DNA from: Pseudomonadota bacterium
GTDB taxonomy: Bacteria; Pseudomonadota; Gammaproteobacteria; Burkholderiales; Nitrosomonadaceae
Length of the DNA: 64,000 nt
Direction: 5' to 3'
NCBI GenBank assembly: GCA_018240285.1
Contig: JAFEGA010000015.1
Location: 42,499 to 106,498, forward strand
Shown here: one piece after another, positions 18,162-27,521 of the stretch
Layout: every line of letters starts with the position of its first letter
How positions within the stretch are numbered: position 1 is the stretch's first letter
Translations under genes and position numbers: made by a program
The notes under the pieces: generated by a model
The model's input: only the letters and a program-made list of their open reading frames with translations
The model's database searches: none
What the model was told of the DNA's origin: nothing

Positions 18162-19673
18162 CTATTGCTTATCCAGCCTGCGATACTGAATCGCTTCCGC
18201 GGTATGTTGATTATTGATTTTCTCGATCCCTGCCAAATCCGCAATGGTGCGCGCGAGCTTCAAGATGCGGTGATACGCACGAGCGGATAGGTTCAAACGG
18301 CTGATGGCTTGGGTCAGCAGATTTTCACTGGCGTCATCGAGCGCACAGTGTTGGTCGATTTCCTTGACACTTAGACTGCTATTGGTTTTTCCTTGCCGGT
18401 TCAGTTGTAATTGATAGGCTTTCTCAACGCGCTGGCGGATGACGCTGCTTTTTTCACCGGTAATCTGTTGTTTCATCAGCTCTTGTTGCGGCACTGCCGG
18501 TACTTCGATTTGCATGTCGATGCGGTCGAGCAGCGGACCGGAGATTCGTCCGCGGTAGCGGGCGATTTGGTCGGGGGTGCAGTGGCATTTGCCGGAGGGG
18601 TGTCCCAGGTAGCCGCAGGGGCAGGGGTTCATCGCGGCGATTAGTTGAAATCGCGCCGGAAATTCGGCTTGTCTTGCGGCGCGGGAGATGGTGATTTTGC
18701 CGGACTCTAGAGGTTCGCGCAGGACTTCCAGTACTTTACGGTCAAATTCGGCGAGTTCATCGAGAAACAGCACGCCGTGCAGCGCCAGGGAGATTTCGCC
18801 GGGGCGCGGCTGGCTGCCGCCGCCGACCAAAGCGATACCGGAAGCGGTGTGATGCGGCGAGCGGAATGGCCGGTGTTTCCAGTTTTCAATATTGAAGTTG
18901 CCGTAGCCGAGCGATTGAATGGCGGCGGATTCCAGGGCTTCTTGCTCGGTCATGGGTGGCAGAATGCCGGGAAAGCGCGCCGCCAGCATCGATTTGCCGG
19001 TGCCCGGCGGGCCGATCATCAAAAGGCTGTGTCCACCGGCAGCGGCGATTTCCAGCGCGCGTTTGGCGTGCGTTTGCCCTTTGACTTCATCCAGATCGGG
19101 GTAGGCGGAATTCTGTGTGCCGCTGCCATTCTCCGGGGGATTGCGGTAAACCGGCAAGGGTTCGTGTCCGCTCAAGTGCGCGCAGACCTGCAACAACGAC
19201 TTGGCGGCATAAATCGTGGCTTTGTCGACCAGCGCAGCTTCCGCGGCGTTTTGTTGCGGCAGTACGAAACTGCGGCCGGATTGCGAGGCGTTATAAGTCA
19301 TCGCCAGCGCGCCGTGGATGGGGCGTAGTTCTCCGGTCAGCGCGAGTTCTCCGGCCCATTCGTACTGATCCAGTTTGTCGCCGGGAATTTGTCCGGTGGC
19401 GGCGAGTATTCCCAACGCGATCGGTAAATCGAAACGCCCGCTTTCCTTTGGCAGATCGGCGGGCGCCAGATTCACTGTGATGCGTTGTGCGGGCATTTTG
19501 AATTGGGCATTTTGCAACGCCGCCCGGACACGGTCTTTGCTTTCTTTGACTTCGGTATCGGGAAGACCGACGATGGTGAAACTGGGCAAGCCGTTGGCGA
19601 TGTGTGTTTCCACCGTCACCAACGGCGCTTGAATGCCGGAGACTGCCCGGCTATACAGAACGGCGAGAGACAT
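18162..19673 (-). CDS. comM: YifB/ComM family Mg-chelatase-like AAA ATPase
   Basis: A 503-residue helicase-like ATPase. In naturally competent bacteria ComM promotes branch migration during integration of donor DNA. Residues 1-170 are the ChlI/Lon-protease-like domain (GLPSFTIVGLPDTEVKESKDR), followed by AAA (Walker A GPPGTGKSML about residue 217; Walker B VLFLDELAEF), a CPCGY cysteine motif with downstream KCHC that likely binds zinc, and a C-terminal lid (LSARAYHRILKLARTIADL). Intact and full length. Competence itself cannot be judged from this window, although pilW is present at 38.8 kb. Confidence 0.95.
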   Translation of the reverse strand: MSLAVLYSRAVSGIQAPLVTVETHIANGLPSFTIVGLPDTEVKESKDRVRAALQNAQFKMPAQRITVNLAPADLPKESGRFDLPIALGILAATGQIPGDKLDQYEWAGELALTGELRPIHGALAMTYNASQSGRSFVLPQQNAAEAALVDKATIYAAKSLLQVCAHLSGHEPLPVYRNPPENGSGTQNSAYPDLDEVKGQTHAKRALEIAAAGGHSLLMIGPPGTGKSMLAARFPGILPPMTEQEALESAAIQSLGYGNFNIENWKHRPFRSPHHTASGIALVGGGSQPRPGEISLALHGVLFLDELAEFDRKVLEVLREPLESGKITISRAARQAEFPARFQLIAAMNPCPCGYLGHPSGKCHCTPDQIARYRGRISGPLLDRIDMQIEVPAVPQQELMKQQITGEKSSVIRQRVEKAYQLQLNRQGKTNSSLSVKEIDQHCALDDASENLLTQAISRLNLSARAYHRILKLARTIADLAGIEKINNQHTAEAIQYRRLDKQ

Positions 19674-19757
19674 TTAAAAAAAGCGATCCTGAGCGCAGTC
19701 AGGTGCAGACGGGGAAATGCTCAAGGATAACAAACCGCAAGCAGAGATTGTTTCAGC

Positions 19758-20054
19758 TTACCCTTCCGTTTGTACGCGATCCGATGTTTCATTATTTTCT
19801 GTTGAACTCAGTGTGGATTGGTTTAAGCGTGCTTCCAATTCGGCCACCCGGGCTTCGAGCAGAATCAGTTTTTCCCGGGTGCGCTGCAGAACTTCCTGTT
19901 GTATGTCAAATTCGTCGCGTGTGACGAGATCAAGCCGGGTAAATGCACCCGACAGCAACACCCGCATATTTTTTTCAATATCCTTGGCCGGGCTGTTGTG
20001 CAGAATTTCGCTGACTTTGGCATTGATTTCGTCGATTACATTTTTGTTAAGCAT
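19758..20054 (-). CDS. ubiK: Ubiquinone biosynthesis accessory factor UbiK
   Basis: A 98-residue protein of the YqiC/BMFP family that assists the aerobic ubiquinone complex. It has an N-terminal amphipathic region ([20 protein letters not shown]), the conserved [16 protein letters not shown] and a C-terminal coiled coil ([17 protein letters not shown]), followed by a polar tail. It lies 84 bases upstream of comM on the same strand. Confidence 0.9.
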   Translation of the reverse strand: MLNKNVIDEINAKVSEILHNSPAKDIEKNMRVLLSGAFTRLDLVTRDEFDIQQEVLQRTREKLILLEARVAELEARLNQSTLSSTENNETSDRVQTEG

Positions 20055-20285
20055 TGATGTTCTCCTTGTTGATGACTCACCAGTTAATCAGCTTGATTGG
20101 AATGACTACGTGATAAAATCCGAAACAATTTTATTTTACGAAAACGGATTATCCACTGTTATTGCGAACGGTTCCAGTGTTAAGGATCCGTCTTTATTTT
20201 GCCATGTCGCAGATGACCGGTGAATAGAGGCATACCTTTAAAATTATGGACTGTTTCAATAACGGTTAATAATCCGGATATATGA

Positions 20286-21293
20286 ATGGAACGCAGACAA
20301 TTACTTGAACAGTGGCTGAAGGATCAATTTCCTGCACGGCCATTTACATTACAACCGGCATCGGCGGACGCCAGTTTCCGGCGTTATTTCCGTGCCTCCT
20401 TTGACGATCAGACCGTTATCGTCATGGATGCGCCGCCGCAACATGAGGATTGCGCGCCATTTTTGCGCGTGGCGGAGATACTCGCGGCAACCGGTGTGCA
20501 TGTGCCGGAAATACTGGCGCAAAATCAGGCGCTGGGTTTCTTGCTGTTGTCCGATCTGGGCAATACGACATTCTTGCACGCATTGAACGACAGGATCGAG
20601 AGCGCCCATCAGCTGTATAGCGAAGCCACCGATGCGCTGGTCAAAATGCAATTGTCGCATCAAGCGGACAGCTTGCCGGTTTATGACGAAGCTTTGCTGC
20701 AGAAAGAACTCGATTTGTTTCCCGATTGGTATATTGCAAAACATTTGCAGGCCGATTTGACGGAAAAACAGCAAGCTGCCTTGCGCACGGTTTTTTCCCG
20801 GATTCTGCAAAACAATCTGGCACAGCCCAAGGTATTAGTGCATCGCGATTATCATTCGCGCAATCTGATGGTGACTTCTCCCAATCCGGGCATCATCGAT
20901 TTTCAGGATGCCGTGCATGGCCCGATTACGTACGATCTGGTGTCGCTGTTGAAGGATGCTTATATTCACTGGGACGAAGAGCGCATTCTCGATTGGGCCA
21001 TCCGTTACTGGGAGAAGGCGCGCAAGGCGCGGTTGCCGATTAGCACCGATTTTGCCGAGTTTTACCGCGATTTCGAATGGATGGGTGTGCAGCGTCACCT
21101 TAAAGTGCTGGGAATTTTTGCCCGGCTCAATTACCGCGACGGCAAGGCGGCGTATTTGAACGACATGCCGCTGGTGATGCATTATTTGCGCAAAGCGTGC
21201 GAGCGTTACCGCGAGCTCGATCCACTGCTGAACTTGCTGGATGAATTGCATCCGGCCGAATCATCCGGTCAGAAAGTTGGCTATACCTTCTGA
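20286..21293 (+). CDS. amgK: N-acetylmuramate/N-acetylglucosamine kinase AmgK
   Basis: Aminoglycoside-phosphotransferase-fold sugar kinase of 335 residues that phosphorylates N-acetylmuramate at the anomeric position. The phosphate-loop strand is ASFRRYFRA, the catalytic loop HRDYHSRNLMV and the metal Asp IIDFQDAVHGP. The next gene encodes the partner uridylyltransferase and its likely start overlaps or abuts this stop, so the two form the AmgK-MurU peptidoglycan-recycling route that bypasses de novo UDP-MurNAc synthesis and the fosfomycin target MurA. Confidence 0.92.
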   Translation: MERRQLLEQWLKDQFPARPFTLQPASADASFRRYFRASFDDQTVIVMDAPPQHEDCAPFLRVAEILAATGVHVPEILAQNQALGFLLLSDLGNTTFLHALNDRIESAHQLYSEATDALVKMQLSHQADSLPVYDEALLQKELDLFPDWYIAKHLQADLTEKQQAALRTVFSRILQNNLAQPKVLVHRDYHSRNLMVTSPNPGIIDFQDAVHGPITYDLVSLLKDAYIHWDEERILDWAIRYWEKARKARLPISTDFAEFYRDFEWMGVQRHLKVLGIFARLNYRDGKAAYLNDMPLVMHYLRKACERYRELDPLLNLLDELHPAESSGQKVGYTF

Positions 21294-21306
21294 ACGCGTT
21301 CCCTAT

Positions 21307-22029
21307 GTGGCGATGATTCTCGCGGCCGGGCGCGGCGAGCGCATGCGCCCGCTCACCGATGCGATGCCGAAACCCTTGCTGAAAGCGGGAGAGCATGCGC
21401 TGATCGAACATCAACTGAACAATCTGGCGCGCGCTGGGTTTGCCGATATCGTTATCAATCATGCCTATCTGGGTGAAATGATTGAAAAAGCTTTGGGAAC
21501 TGGCGAACGTTACGGCGTGCGCATTCGCTATTCGCCCGAGCAGGTGGTGCTGGAAACCGCCGGTGGAATCGCCAATGCGTTGCCGTTGTTGACAGGAGAA
21601 TCCGGCGATCGGCCGTTTCTGGTGGTTAATGCCGACATTTTTTGCGAACTGGATTACGCCACGTTAATACCGGTGTTCCAAGCCATGCAATCGAATACGG
21701 ATTGGCGGCTTGCGCATCTGGTTCTGGTTGACAACCCGCCGCACCACACCGAAGGTGATTTTGCATTGCAGAACGGCCAGGTGATGCTCAACGGCAATGC
21801 CAAACTAACGTTCAGCGGCATCGGTATTTATCAGGCACGGCTTTTTGGCGATATACAACCCGGCTTGCCGGTGAAACTCGCACCGCTGCTGCGGCAGGCC
21901 ATGCAGGCAGGGCAGGTGAGCGGGGAATATTTTTCCGGACAATGGGTCGATATCGGAACGCCCGAGCGGCTGGAATTATTGGACAAACAACTCAAATCTC
22001 GCGTGGAATCATCCACGGGATCGATTTAA
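21307..22029 (+). CDS. murU: N-acetylmuramate-1-phosphate uridylyltransferase MurU
   Basis: Nucleotidyltransferase that makes UDP-MurNAc from MurNAc-1-phosphate. It opens AMILAAGRGERMRPLTD with the signature GxGxRxRPLT loop, then KPLL, LETAGGI, VVNADIF and FSGIGIY. GTG 21307 (240 residues) gives the usual MxAMILAAG start; ATG 21313 and upstream in-frame ATG 21241 or TTG 21277, which overlap amgK, are also possible, and no clear ribosome site decides. Coupled with amgK. Confidence 0.9.
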   Translation: MAMILAAGRGERMRPLTDAMPKPLLKAGEHALIEHQLNNLARAGFADIVINHAYLGEMIEKALGTGERYGVRIRYSPEQVVLETAGGIANALPLLTGESGDRPFLVVNADIFCELDYATLIPVFQAMQSNTDWRLAHLVLVDNPPHHTEGDFALQNGQVMLNGNAKLTFSGIGIYQARLFGDIQPGLPVKLAPLLRQAMQAGQVSGEYFSGQWVDIGTPERLELLDKQLKSRVESSTGSI

Positions 22030-22047
22030 GGAATAAAGTAATCATTT

Positions 22048-23355
22048 ATGACACACTTTCAACATTTCATCGCCCGCCGCCAGTATCTGGCCAGCAAAAT
22101 GCAATCCGGTATTGCGATCATCCCGACTGCTCCGGAACGCCTGCGCAATCGTGATGCGCACTATCCTTATCGTTTCGATAGCTATTTCTTTTATTTGACC
22201 GGATTTCGCGAGCCGGAAGCGGTGCTGGTACTCGTTGCCGCAGGTGATGGTGTGCCGCCAAAGCAAATATTGTTTTGCCGCGAGAAGAATCAGGAGCGGG
22301 AAATTTGGGATGGTTACCGCTATGGACCGGAAGCCGCGAAAGAGCTTTTCGGTTTTGACGAAGCGCATGCCATTGATAAACTGGATGAGTTACTGCCTAA
22401 ATTACTAGTCGATCAACCGGCCGTTTATACGGCATTAGGATTGGATCCGGCGTGGGATCAGCGCGTCATCAGCTGGTTAAACCGGGTGCGCGAGCAGACG
22501 CGCACGGGTATCGCCGCACCGGCGGAAATTCGCGATAGCCGCGCATTATTGGATGAAATGCGCTTGATCAAGGGCACCGACGAGCTGCAGATCATGCAGC
22601 GCGCCGCGGATATTTCGGTGCAAGCGCATCAGCGCGCGATGCAAACAACGCGGCCGGGCATGCGCGAGTACGAGATCGAAGCGGAATTGCTCTACACCTT
22701 CTACCGGCACGGCGCGCAAGCACCGGCTTACACGTCCATCGTCGCGGGCGGGGCCAATGCATGTGTGTTACATTACGTGCAGAATAATGCCGAGCTGAAG
22801 CCGGGCGATTTATTACTGATCGATGCCGGGTGTGAATTGGACGGTTATGCATCGGACATCACTCGGACATTTCCGGTGAACGGTAAATTCACTGCGGCGC
22901 AACGGGATGTTTATCAACTGGTGCTGGCCGCGCAGGCGGCGGCGATCGCGCAAGTGCAACCGGGGAATCGCTGGAACGATCCGCACCAGGCGGCATTGCA
23001 GGTATTGGCGCAAGGCTTCATCGACCTGGGACTGTGCCAGGGCAGTGTCGATGCTGTGCTGGAGTCGGAGGATTACAAACGCTTCTATATGCACCGCACC
23101 GGACATTGGCTCGGCTTGGATGTGCACGATGCCGGTGAATACAAACTAAAAGGTGAATGGCGTCAATTGGAACCTGGCATGGTGCTGACCGTCGAGCCGG
23201 GATGTTACATCCGCCCGGCGGATGATGTTCCGGAACATTTCTGGAATATCGGCATCCGTATAGAGGACGATGTTGTCGTCACGCCGTTAGGCCATGAAAT
23301 TTTGACGCTGGCGGCGCCCAAAGCAATAGCCGATATAGAGGAGTTAATGCAATGA
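22048..23355 (+). CDS. pepP: Xaa-Pro aminopeptidase
   Basis: Aminopeptidase P of 435 residues that removes N-terminal residues preceding proline. The N-terminal creatinase-like domain (residues 1-170) leads to the pita-bread catalytic domain, with metal ligands in DAGCELDGYASDITRTFP, HRTGHWLGLDVHD, LTVEPGCYI and IRIEDDVVV. The stop overlaps the ATG of the next small membrane-protein gene (ATGA), so they are coupled. It begins 18 bases after murU and may share its transcript. Confidence 0.95.
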   Translation: MTHFQHFIARRQYLASKMQSGIAIIPTAPERLRNRDAHYPYRFDSYFFYLTGFREPEAVLVLVAAGDGVPPKQILFCREKNQEREIWDGYRYGPEAAKELFGFDEAHAIDKLDELLPKLLVDQPAVYTALGLDPAWDQRVISWLNRVREQTRTGIAAPAEIRDSRALLDEMRLIKGTDELQIMQRAADISVQAHQRAMQTTRPGMREYEIEAELLYTFYRHGAQAPAYTSIVAGGANACVLHYVQNNAELKPGDLLLIDAGCELDGYASDITRTFPVNGKFTAAQRDVYQLVLAAQAAAIAQVQPGNRWNDPHQAALQVLAQGFIDLGLCQGSVDAVLESEDYKRFYMHRTGHWLGLDVHDAGEYKLKGEWRQLEPGMVLTVEPGCYIRPADDVPEHFWNIGIRIEDDVVVTPLGHEILTLAAPKAIADIEELMQ

Positions 23356-23699
23356 GCGATGAAGAGAGGAAAATTATCATCAGCAGAGTTTCCGAGTACC
23401 GTCAGAATGAATCGGGTGAATTTCAGCGCGTGCCGGTTTCTCCCGTCAACCGCTGGCTCACCTACGCGATCCTCATTCCAGTCGTGATCATCATGGCCAT
23501 TCTGGGCATTTTCTTTTTCGCCGCTTTTCTGGCGCTATTGGCTGTCGCCGTGGTGGTGGTGGGGATACGCTTCTGGTGGCTGCGCAGGAAGTATGAAAAC
23601 ACCATGCAGCAATCCGGCGAAGATCAAACCGTGATCATCGAAGACGCACAAATCATCGAAGAAACCGACGTGCACCGCACTGAACAGAAAAAGCACTGA
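23352..23699 (+). CDS. Small membrane protein of unknown function
   Basis: A 115-residue protein translationally coupled to pepP through a 4-base overlap. A polar N-terminus (residues 1-35) is followed by a hydrophobic block of about 42 residues, enough for two membrane passes (YAILIPVVIIMAILGIFFF and FLALLAVAVVVVGIRFWW), then a basic patch and an acidic tail (EDQTVIIEDAQIIEE). I do not recognise a named family. It is likely a real gene given the coupling and clean composition. Confidence 0.75.
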   Translation: MSDEERKIIISRVSEYRQNESGEFQRVPVSPVNRWLTYAILIPVVIIMAILGIFFFAAFLALLAVAVVVVGIRFWWLRRKYENTMQQSGEDQTVIIEDAQIIEETDVHRTEQKKH

Positions 23700-23736
23700 A
23701 CCGCATCAAACCGGCAGGGCTGTATGCAATCGCAAT

Positions 23737-26127
23737 TTACCGCCGTGGAATCAACTTCATCTGCCGCTCAGCCGCACCCGGCAGAAACGGTGTCGGTTTA
23801 CCGCTGACCCAATTAGCATGCCCGCTGCCGTAATACGGTGACAGCGGATGTCCGCTTTGTCCGCCGGGCATATCGAAATAACCCAATTCTTCCTGTCCCG
23901 GCGCGACGATGGAGCGTTGTGACGCGCCGAAGTTGGGCGATTGCACGCGTGGCATATTGTGATCGCCCGGCAACGGATCGGGCGGCATGTCGAGCCATTG
24001 TGAAATCCATGCGGGCAACTTCTGGCTCAGCGGATGTTTGATTCGCGCCGCATTCTGCATTCCCCAATTGCGTTCCGTGATGCCGCCATCTTGTTGCATT
24101 TGCTGTGCGATCTTTTGTGCGCAGCGCTGCAACAACTCTTGCCAGTTTTTGAATGGTGGCGGGAGCAAGTGTTGCGGGTGTTGCTCGATTAATTGCCAGA
24201 GAATCAATTCAGCTTGGCTGAGCCGGGGAAGTTCGAAATCAGCGTGTTGCCGCCGCACCGGGGCGGCAAAACCGTTCAGTACCGTTTTCATGACTTCATA
24301 GCGGTAGGTGCGCACGATGCGGTACGCGACGGAATCCGCGGAAGCTTCTCCATTCCAATCGGACAATGCGGTTTTCAACGTGCCAATCCACGCTGCATTA
24401 CTGTTGGCTGATTCGAGCGTGCTGTGCAACAGTTGATGCCAGCGAGCTAACAGCAATGCGCGATAATCCAGTTGAATCGCTTGCATATCATCGGTACTGA
24501 ACTGTTCTTGGGCGAACAAACGATCGCGGATTTGCAAGGCGCGTGCACCGAGATCGAAGCCGCCGTTGCCGAGCAGCTCAAGCTGTTCGCCCGAAACGGT
24601 GCGTGAATTGGCCGACCACAAACGTTTTGACGGCGGATTGTGGAGTTCCGGGTAATCGTCCGGATCGAGCCAGCCCTGCCAGCCTGTATCCGGAGGTGTC
24701 CAATCGGCTGGAATTTGCGCATCATAATCGGGCGAGCGGGCAGGGATGCGGCCCGCGAGCGTCCAACTGATATTGCCGTCGCGATCGCCGACAATAAAAT
24801 TTTGTACCGGAATACCAAACTTGGGCGCAATTTCCGCCGCTTGCGCTGCGTTTGTGATGGTTTCCAGTTCGACCAGCTGGAGATTGACTGCATCCGGTAG
24901 CAGTGCTGTCCAGGCTAATGCCAGCGGGGTGTTATCGTGATCTTGCGCAATCACCGGTCCCCATTCGGTCTCGGAGATGGAGAGCGTCTCATCCGGCGCA
25001 TTGCGCACACGGATGGTTTCTTGAACCGTTTGCAGCGGTTGCCAGCCGTCTGTGCCGAGATAATGCGATTTATCGCGGTCATCGATTTGAATACGCACCC
25101 AATCGGAAAAATCGCCGTGACTATTGGTGAAACTCCAGGCGATATGACGATTGGAGCCGGTGACAATTGCCGGCACACCGGGCAGGCTGATGCCGGTGAT
25201 GTCATACATTTTGTCAGTTGCGGCAGTGTCGGGATAAATGAGCCGCGAGCGGAACCAGACATTGGGGACCCGCAGTGTCAAATGCATGTCGTTGGCGACG
25301 ATCGCGGCGCCATCCGCCAATGCGCCGGAAACCGCAAAGCTGTTACTGCCCGGCGATTCTTCGGTGTTCAAATGGACGTCCTGGAATAGCTGTTCATCCA
25401 GCGTTTGCAGGTTGAGATCCGTTGCCGGCGGAAGTTGCGCCAGGGAAAACGGTTCATCGATCAGCGGCGCATCCCAGACGCCGGCGTTTTGCGTCAGAAA
25501 TTGATAGACCGACTCCGGTAATGCGGCGCGCATGTGCGAAAGCGCCAATTCACGGTAAATATTCTCTTCAGTCAAGGTGAAAAACATCGCATAGATCACC
25601 AGGATGCTGTCTTCATTGCGCCAGGCTACCGGTTCGGTCTGTGTCAACAGATAAGGAAAAGGCCGCACCGTCAGCGCGCCAAGACCCTGATTGACGCCCG
25701 TCCGGTAAGCATCGAGCAATTGCAATTGCTCTGCGGGAAGCTGCTGCAGAACTGCGGCCGCGCGTGCGCGCATGCGGAACGGCCGTGCTTTGCGGTCGTG
25801 CGCCACTGCACCGGCGCCGAATAATTCCGCCAGCTCACCTGCCGCCTGGCGGCGCATCAAATCCATCTCGAAAAAGCGCTCCTGCGCATGAACATAACCC
25901 ATCGCCTGCGCCAGATCCAACCGGTTGGCGCCTTGCAACGTGACGGTTCCCAATGCATCGCGTTCGATCGATACCGCCGCGGTTAAACCGGGCAAGGCTG
26001 CTTTGCCGTCATATTGCGGCAAGCTGCCGCGCAGCAACAAAGTAACTGCAAGCATCGAAAAGGCGGTGATTAACAGGCCTGTTATCAGGAAGTAGCGGAT
26101 CAAACGTAACGTAGACTGCATAAGCAT
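23737..26127 (-). CDS. Penicillin acylase family hydrolase
   Basis: Ntn-hydrolase precursor of 796 residues. An N-terminal membrane anchor or signal (about residues 12-32) is followed by the alpha chain, a linker and the autoprocessing site EESPGSNSFAVSG, whose Ser about 261 would become the N-terminal nucleophile of the beta chain. The family includes penicillin and acyl-homoserine-lactone acylases. Substrate cannot be read from sequence; cell-wall, siderophore or quorum-signal amides are all possible. It stands alone on the minus strand, converging with the pepP run and divergent from flhB. Confidence 0.92.
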   Translation of the reverse strand: MLMQSTLRLIRYFLITGLLITAFSMLAVTLLLRGSLPQYDGKAALPGLTAAVSIERDALGTVTLQGANRLDLAQAMGYVHAQERFFEMDLMRRQAAGELAELFGAGAVAHDRKARPFRMRARAAAVLQQLPAEQLQLLDAYRTGVNQGLGALTVRPFPYLLTQTEPVAWRNEDSILVIYAMFFTLTEENIYRELALSHMRAALPESVYQFLTQNAGVWDAPLIDEPFSLAQLPPATDLNLQTLDEQLFQDVHLNTEESPGSNSFAVSGALADGAAIVANDMHLTLRVPNVWFRSRLIYPDTAATDKMYDITGISLPGVPAIVTGSNRHIAWSFTNSHGDFSDWVRIQIDDRDKSHYLGTDGWQPLQTVQETIRVRNAPDETLSISETEWGPVIAQDHDNTPLALAWTALLPDAVNLQLVELETITNAAQAAEIAPKFGIPVQNFIVGDRDGNISWTLAGRIPARSPDYDAQIPADWTPPDTGWQGWLDPDDYPELHNPPSKRLWSANSRTVSGEQLELLGNGGFDLGARALQIRDRLFAQEQFSTDDMQAIQLDYRALLLARWHQLLHSTLESANSNAAWIGTLKTALSDWNGEASADSVAYRIVRTYRYEVMKTVLNGFAAPVRRQHADFELPRLSQAELILWQLIEQHPQHLLPPPFKNWQELLQRCAQKIAQQMQQDGGITERNWGMQNAARIKHPLSQKLPAWISQWLDMPPDPLPGDHNMPRVQSPNFGASQRSIVAPGQEELGYFDMPGGQSGHPLSPYYGSGHANWVSGKPTPFLPGAAERQMKLIPRR

Positions 26128-26331
26128 ATGGAGGTAATCGGATCATGCTAGCGGTGCAATTTTGCGCTGCGCGGCAATATCCCGAAATTGTTATTTAACT
26201 CATTGATATTAATGTTTATAAATGATTGATTTCGATATTTCGATAATAAAAGGCATGAATCCTTCTTTATTCCCGGCATTGAAGCCGAGTACTCGCAATG
26301 ATAATTCATTTGTGGAAATTTGGAGCTGGTC

Positions 26332-27483
26332 ATGGCTGAAGACAGTGATTTAGAACGAACGGAAGAGGCGACGCCGAAGCGCTTGGAGAAAGCGCGAGAG
26401 GAAGGCCAGATTGCGCGTTCTCAAGAGCTGACGACATTCACGTTATTGCTGGCGGCGGCTGCCGGCATCCTGTTCATGGGCTCCGGTCTGATGGATAAGC
26501 TGCTGAAGGTCATGAAAACCGGTATGTACGTAGAACGTGAATTGGCGCATCAGCCAGATTTGATGCTCAACCGTTTTTACGAACTTGCTTTTGAAGGATT
26601 GCTGGCGATTGCCCCGTTATTATTTTTGCTGGTGATTGTGGCATTTTTTGCGCCGATGTCCTTGAGCGGCTGGATGTTCAGTACCAAGGCGATTATGCCT
26701 AAGTTCGACCGGATTAACCCCATCAGCGGTTTTGGCCGGATTTTCTCGGTGCACAGTTTGGTTGAACTGGTCAAAGCGATTCTCAAGACGATTGTAATTG
26801 GCGGTGTCGCGGCACTGGTCATTTGGAGCAATAAAGACGAGGTGATGATGCTGCTGACGGTGCCGGTCGATTTAGGCATTACCCGCACCGGTGAATTCCT
26901 GACGATGAGTTTTCTGCTGATCGTCGGTGCGATGATATTGATTGTCTTGATCGATGTGCCTTACAAACTTTGGGAGCATGCCAAGCAATTGCGCATGACC
27001 AAGGAAGAAATCCGCAAGGAATACAAAGAAAGTGAAGGCGATCCATTCATTAAAGCGCGTATTCGCGGTTTGCAGCGGGAAGCCGCACGCCGCCGCATGA
27101 TGGCGGAAGTACCGAAAGCCGATGTCATTGTCACCAACCCGACGCATTACGCCGTGGCGCTACGCTACCAAAGCAACAGTATGCGCGCGCCGAAAGTCGT
27201 CGCCAAAGGCGTGCATTTATTGGCAGCGCGTATCCGTGAAGCCGCCGCAGAACATCGCATCCCTATCCTTGAAGCGCCGCCGCTGGCGCGGGCGCTGTAC
27301 CACCATGCCGAGCTGGAAAGCGAAATACCGGAGAAATTATATACCGCGGTTGCCGAAGTACTGGCTTACGTCTTTCAGTTGAGGCGCTATAACGAATACG
27401 GCGGAAAAGCACCGCAACCGCCGGTGGATGTACCGGTTCCGGCGGAATTGGATCCGGGCGTGGCAGAACCGGGTAATGCGTAA
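26332..27483 (+). CDS. flhB: Flagellar export switch protein FlhB
   Basis: Inner-membrane component of the flagellar type III export gate that switches substrate class after self-cleavage. From ATG 26332 (an in-frame TTG lies at 26320) it has 383 residues: ERTEEATPKRLEKAREEGQI at the N-terminus, four membrane helices between about 30 and 215, and a cytoplasmic domain with the autocleavage motif NPTH at about residue 269. First gene of flhB-flhA-flhF-flhG-fliA-motC-motD. Confidence 0.96.
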   Translation: MAEDSDLERTEEATPKRLEKAREEGQIARSQELTTFTLLLAAAAGILFMGSGLMDKLLKVMKTGMYVERELAHQPDLMLNRFYELAFEGLLAIAPLLFLLVIVAFFAPMSLSGWMFSTKAIMPKFDRINPISGFGRIFSVHSLVELVKAILKTIVIGGVAALVIWSNKDEVMMLLTVPVDLGITRTGEFLTMSFLLIVGAMILIVLIDVPYKLWEHAKQLRMTKEEIRKEYKESEGDPFIKARIRGLQREAARRRMMAEVPKADVIVTNPTHYAVALRYQSNSMRAPKVVAKGVHLLAARIREAAAEHRIPILEAPPLARALYHHAELESEIPEKLYTAVAEVLAYVFQLRRYNEYGGKAPQPPVDVPVPAELDPGVAEPGNA

Positions 27484-27521
27484 ACCGGCAATTTTAATGA
27501 TGAGTTTTTACTGGCGGCACT

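Noticed and set aside
26148..26333. 61-codon minus frame before flhB
   Set aside because: AT-rich intergenic sequence, no ribosome site and overlap with the flhB start.
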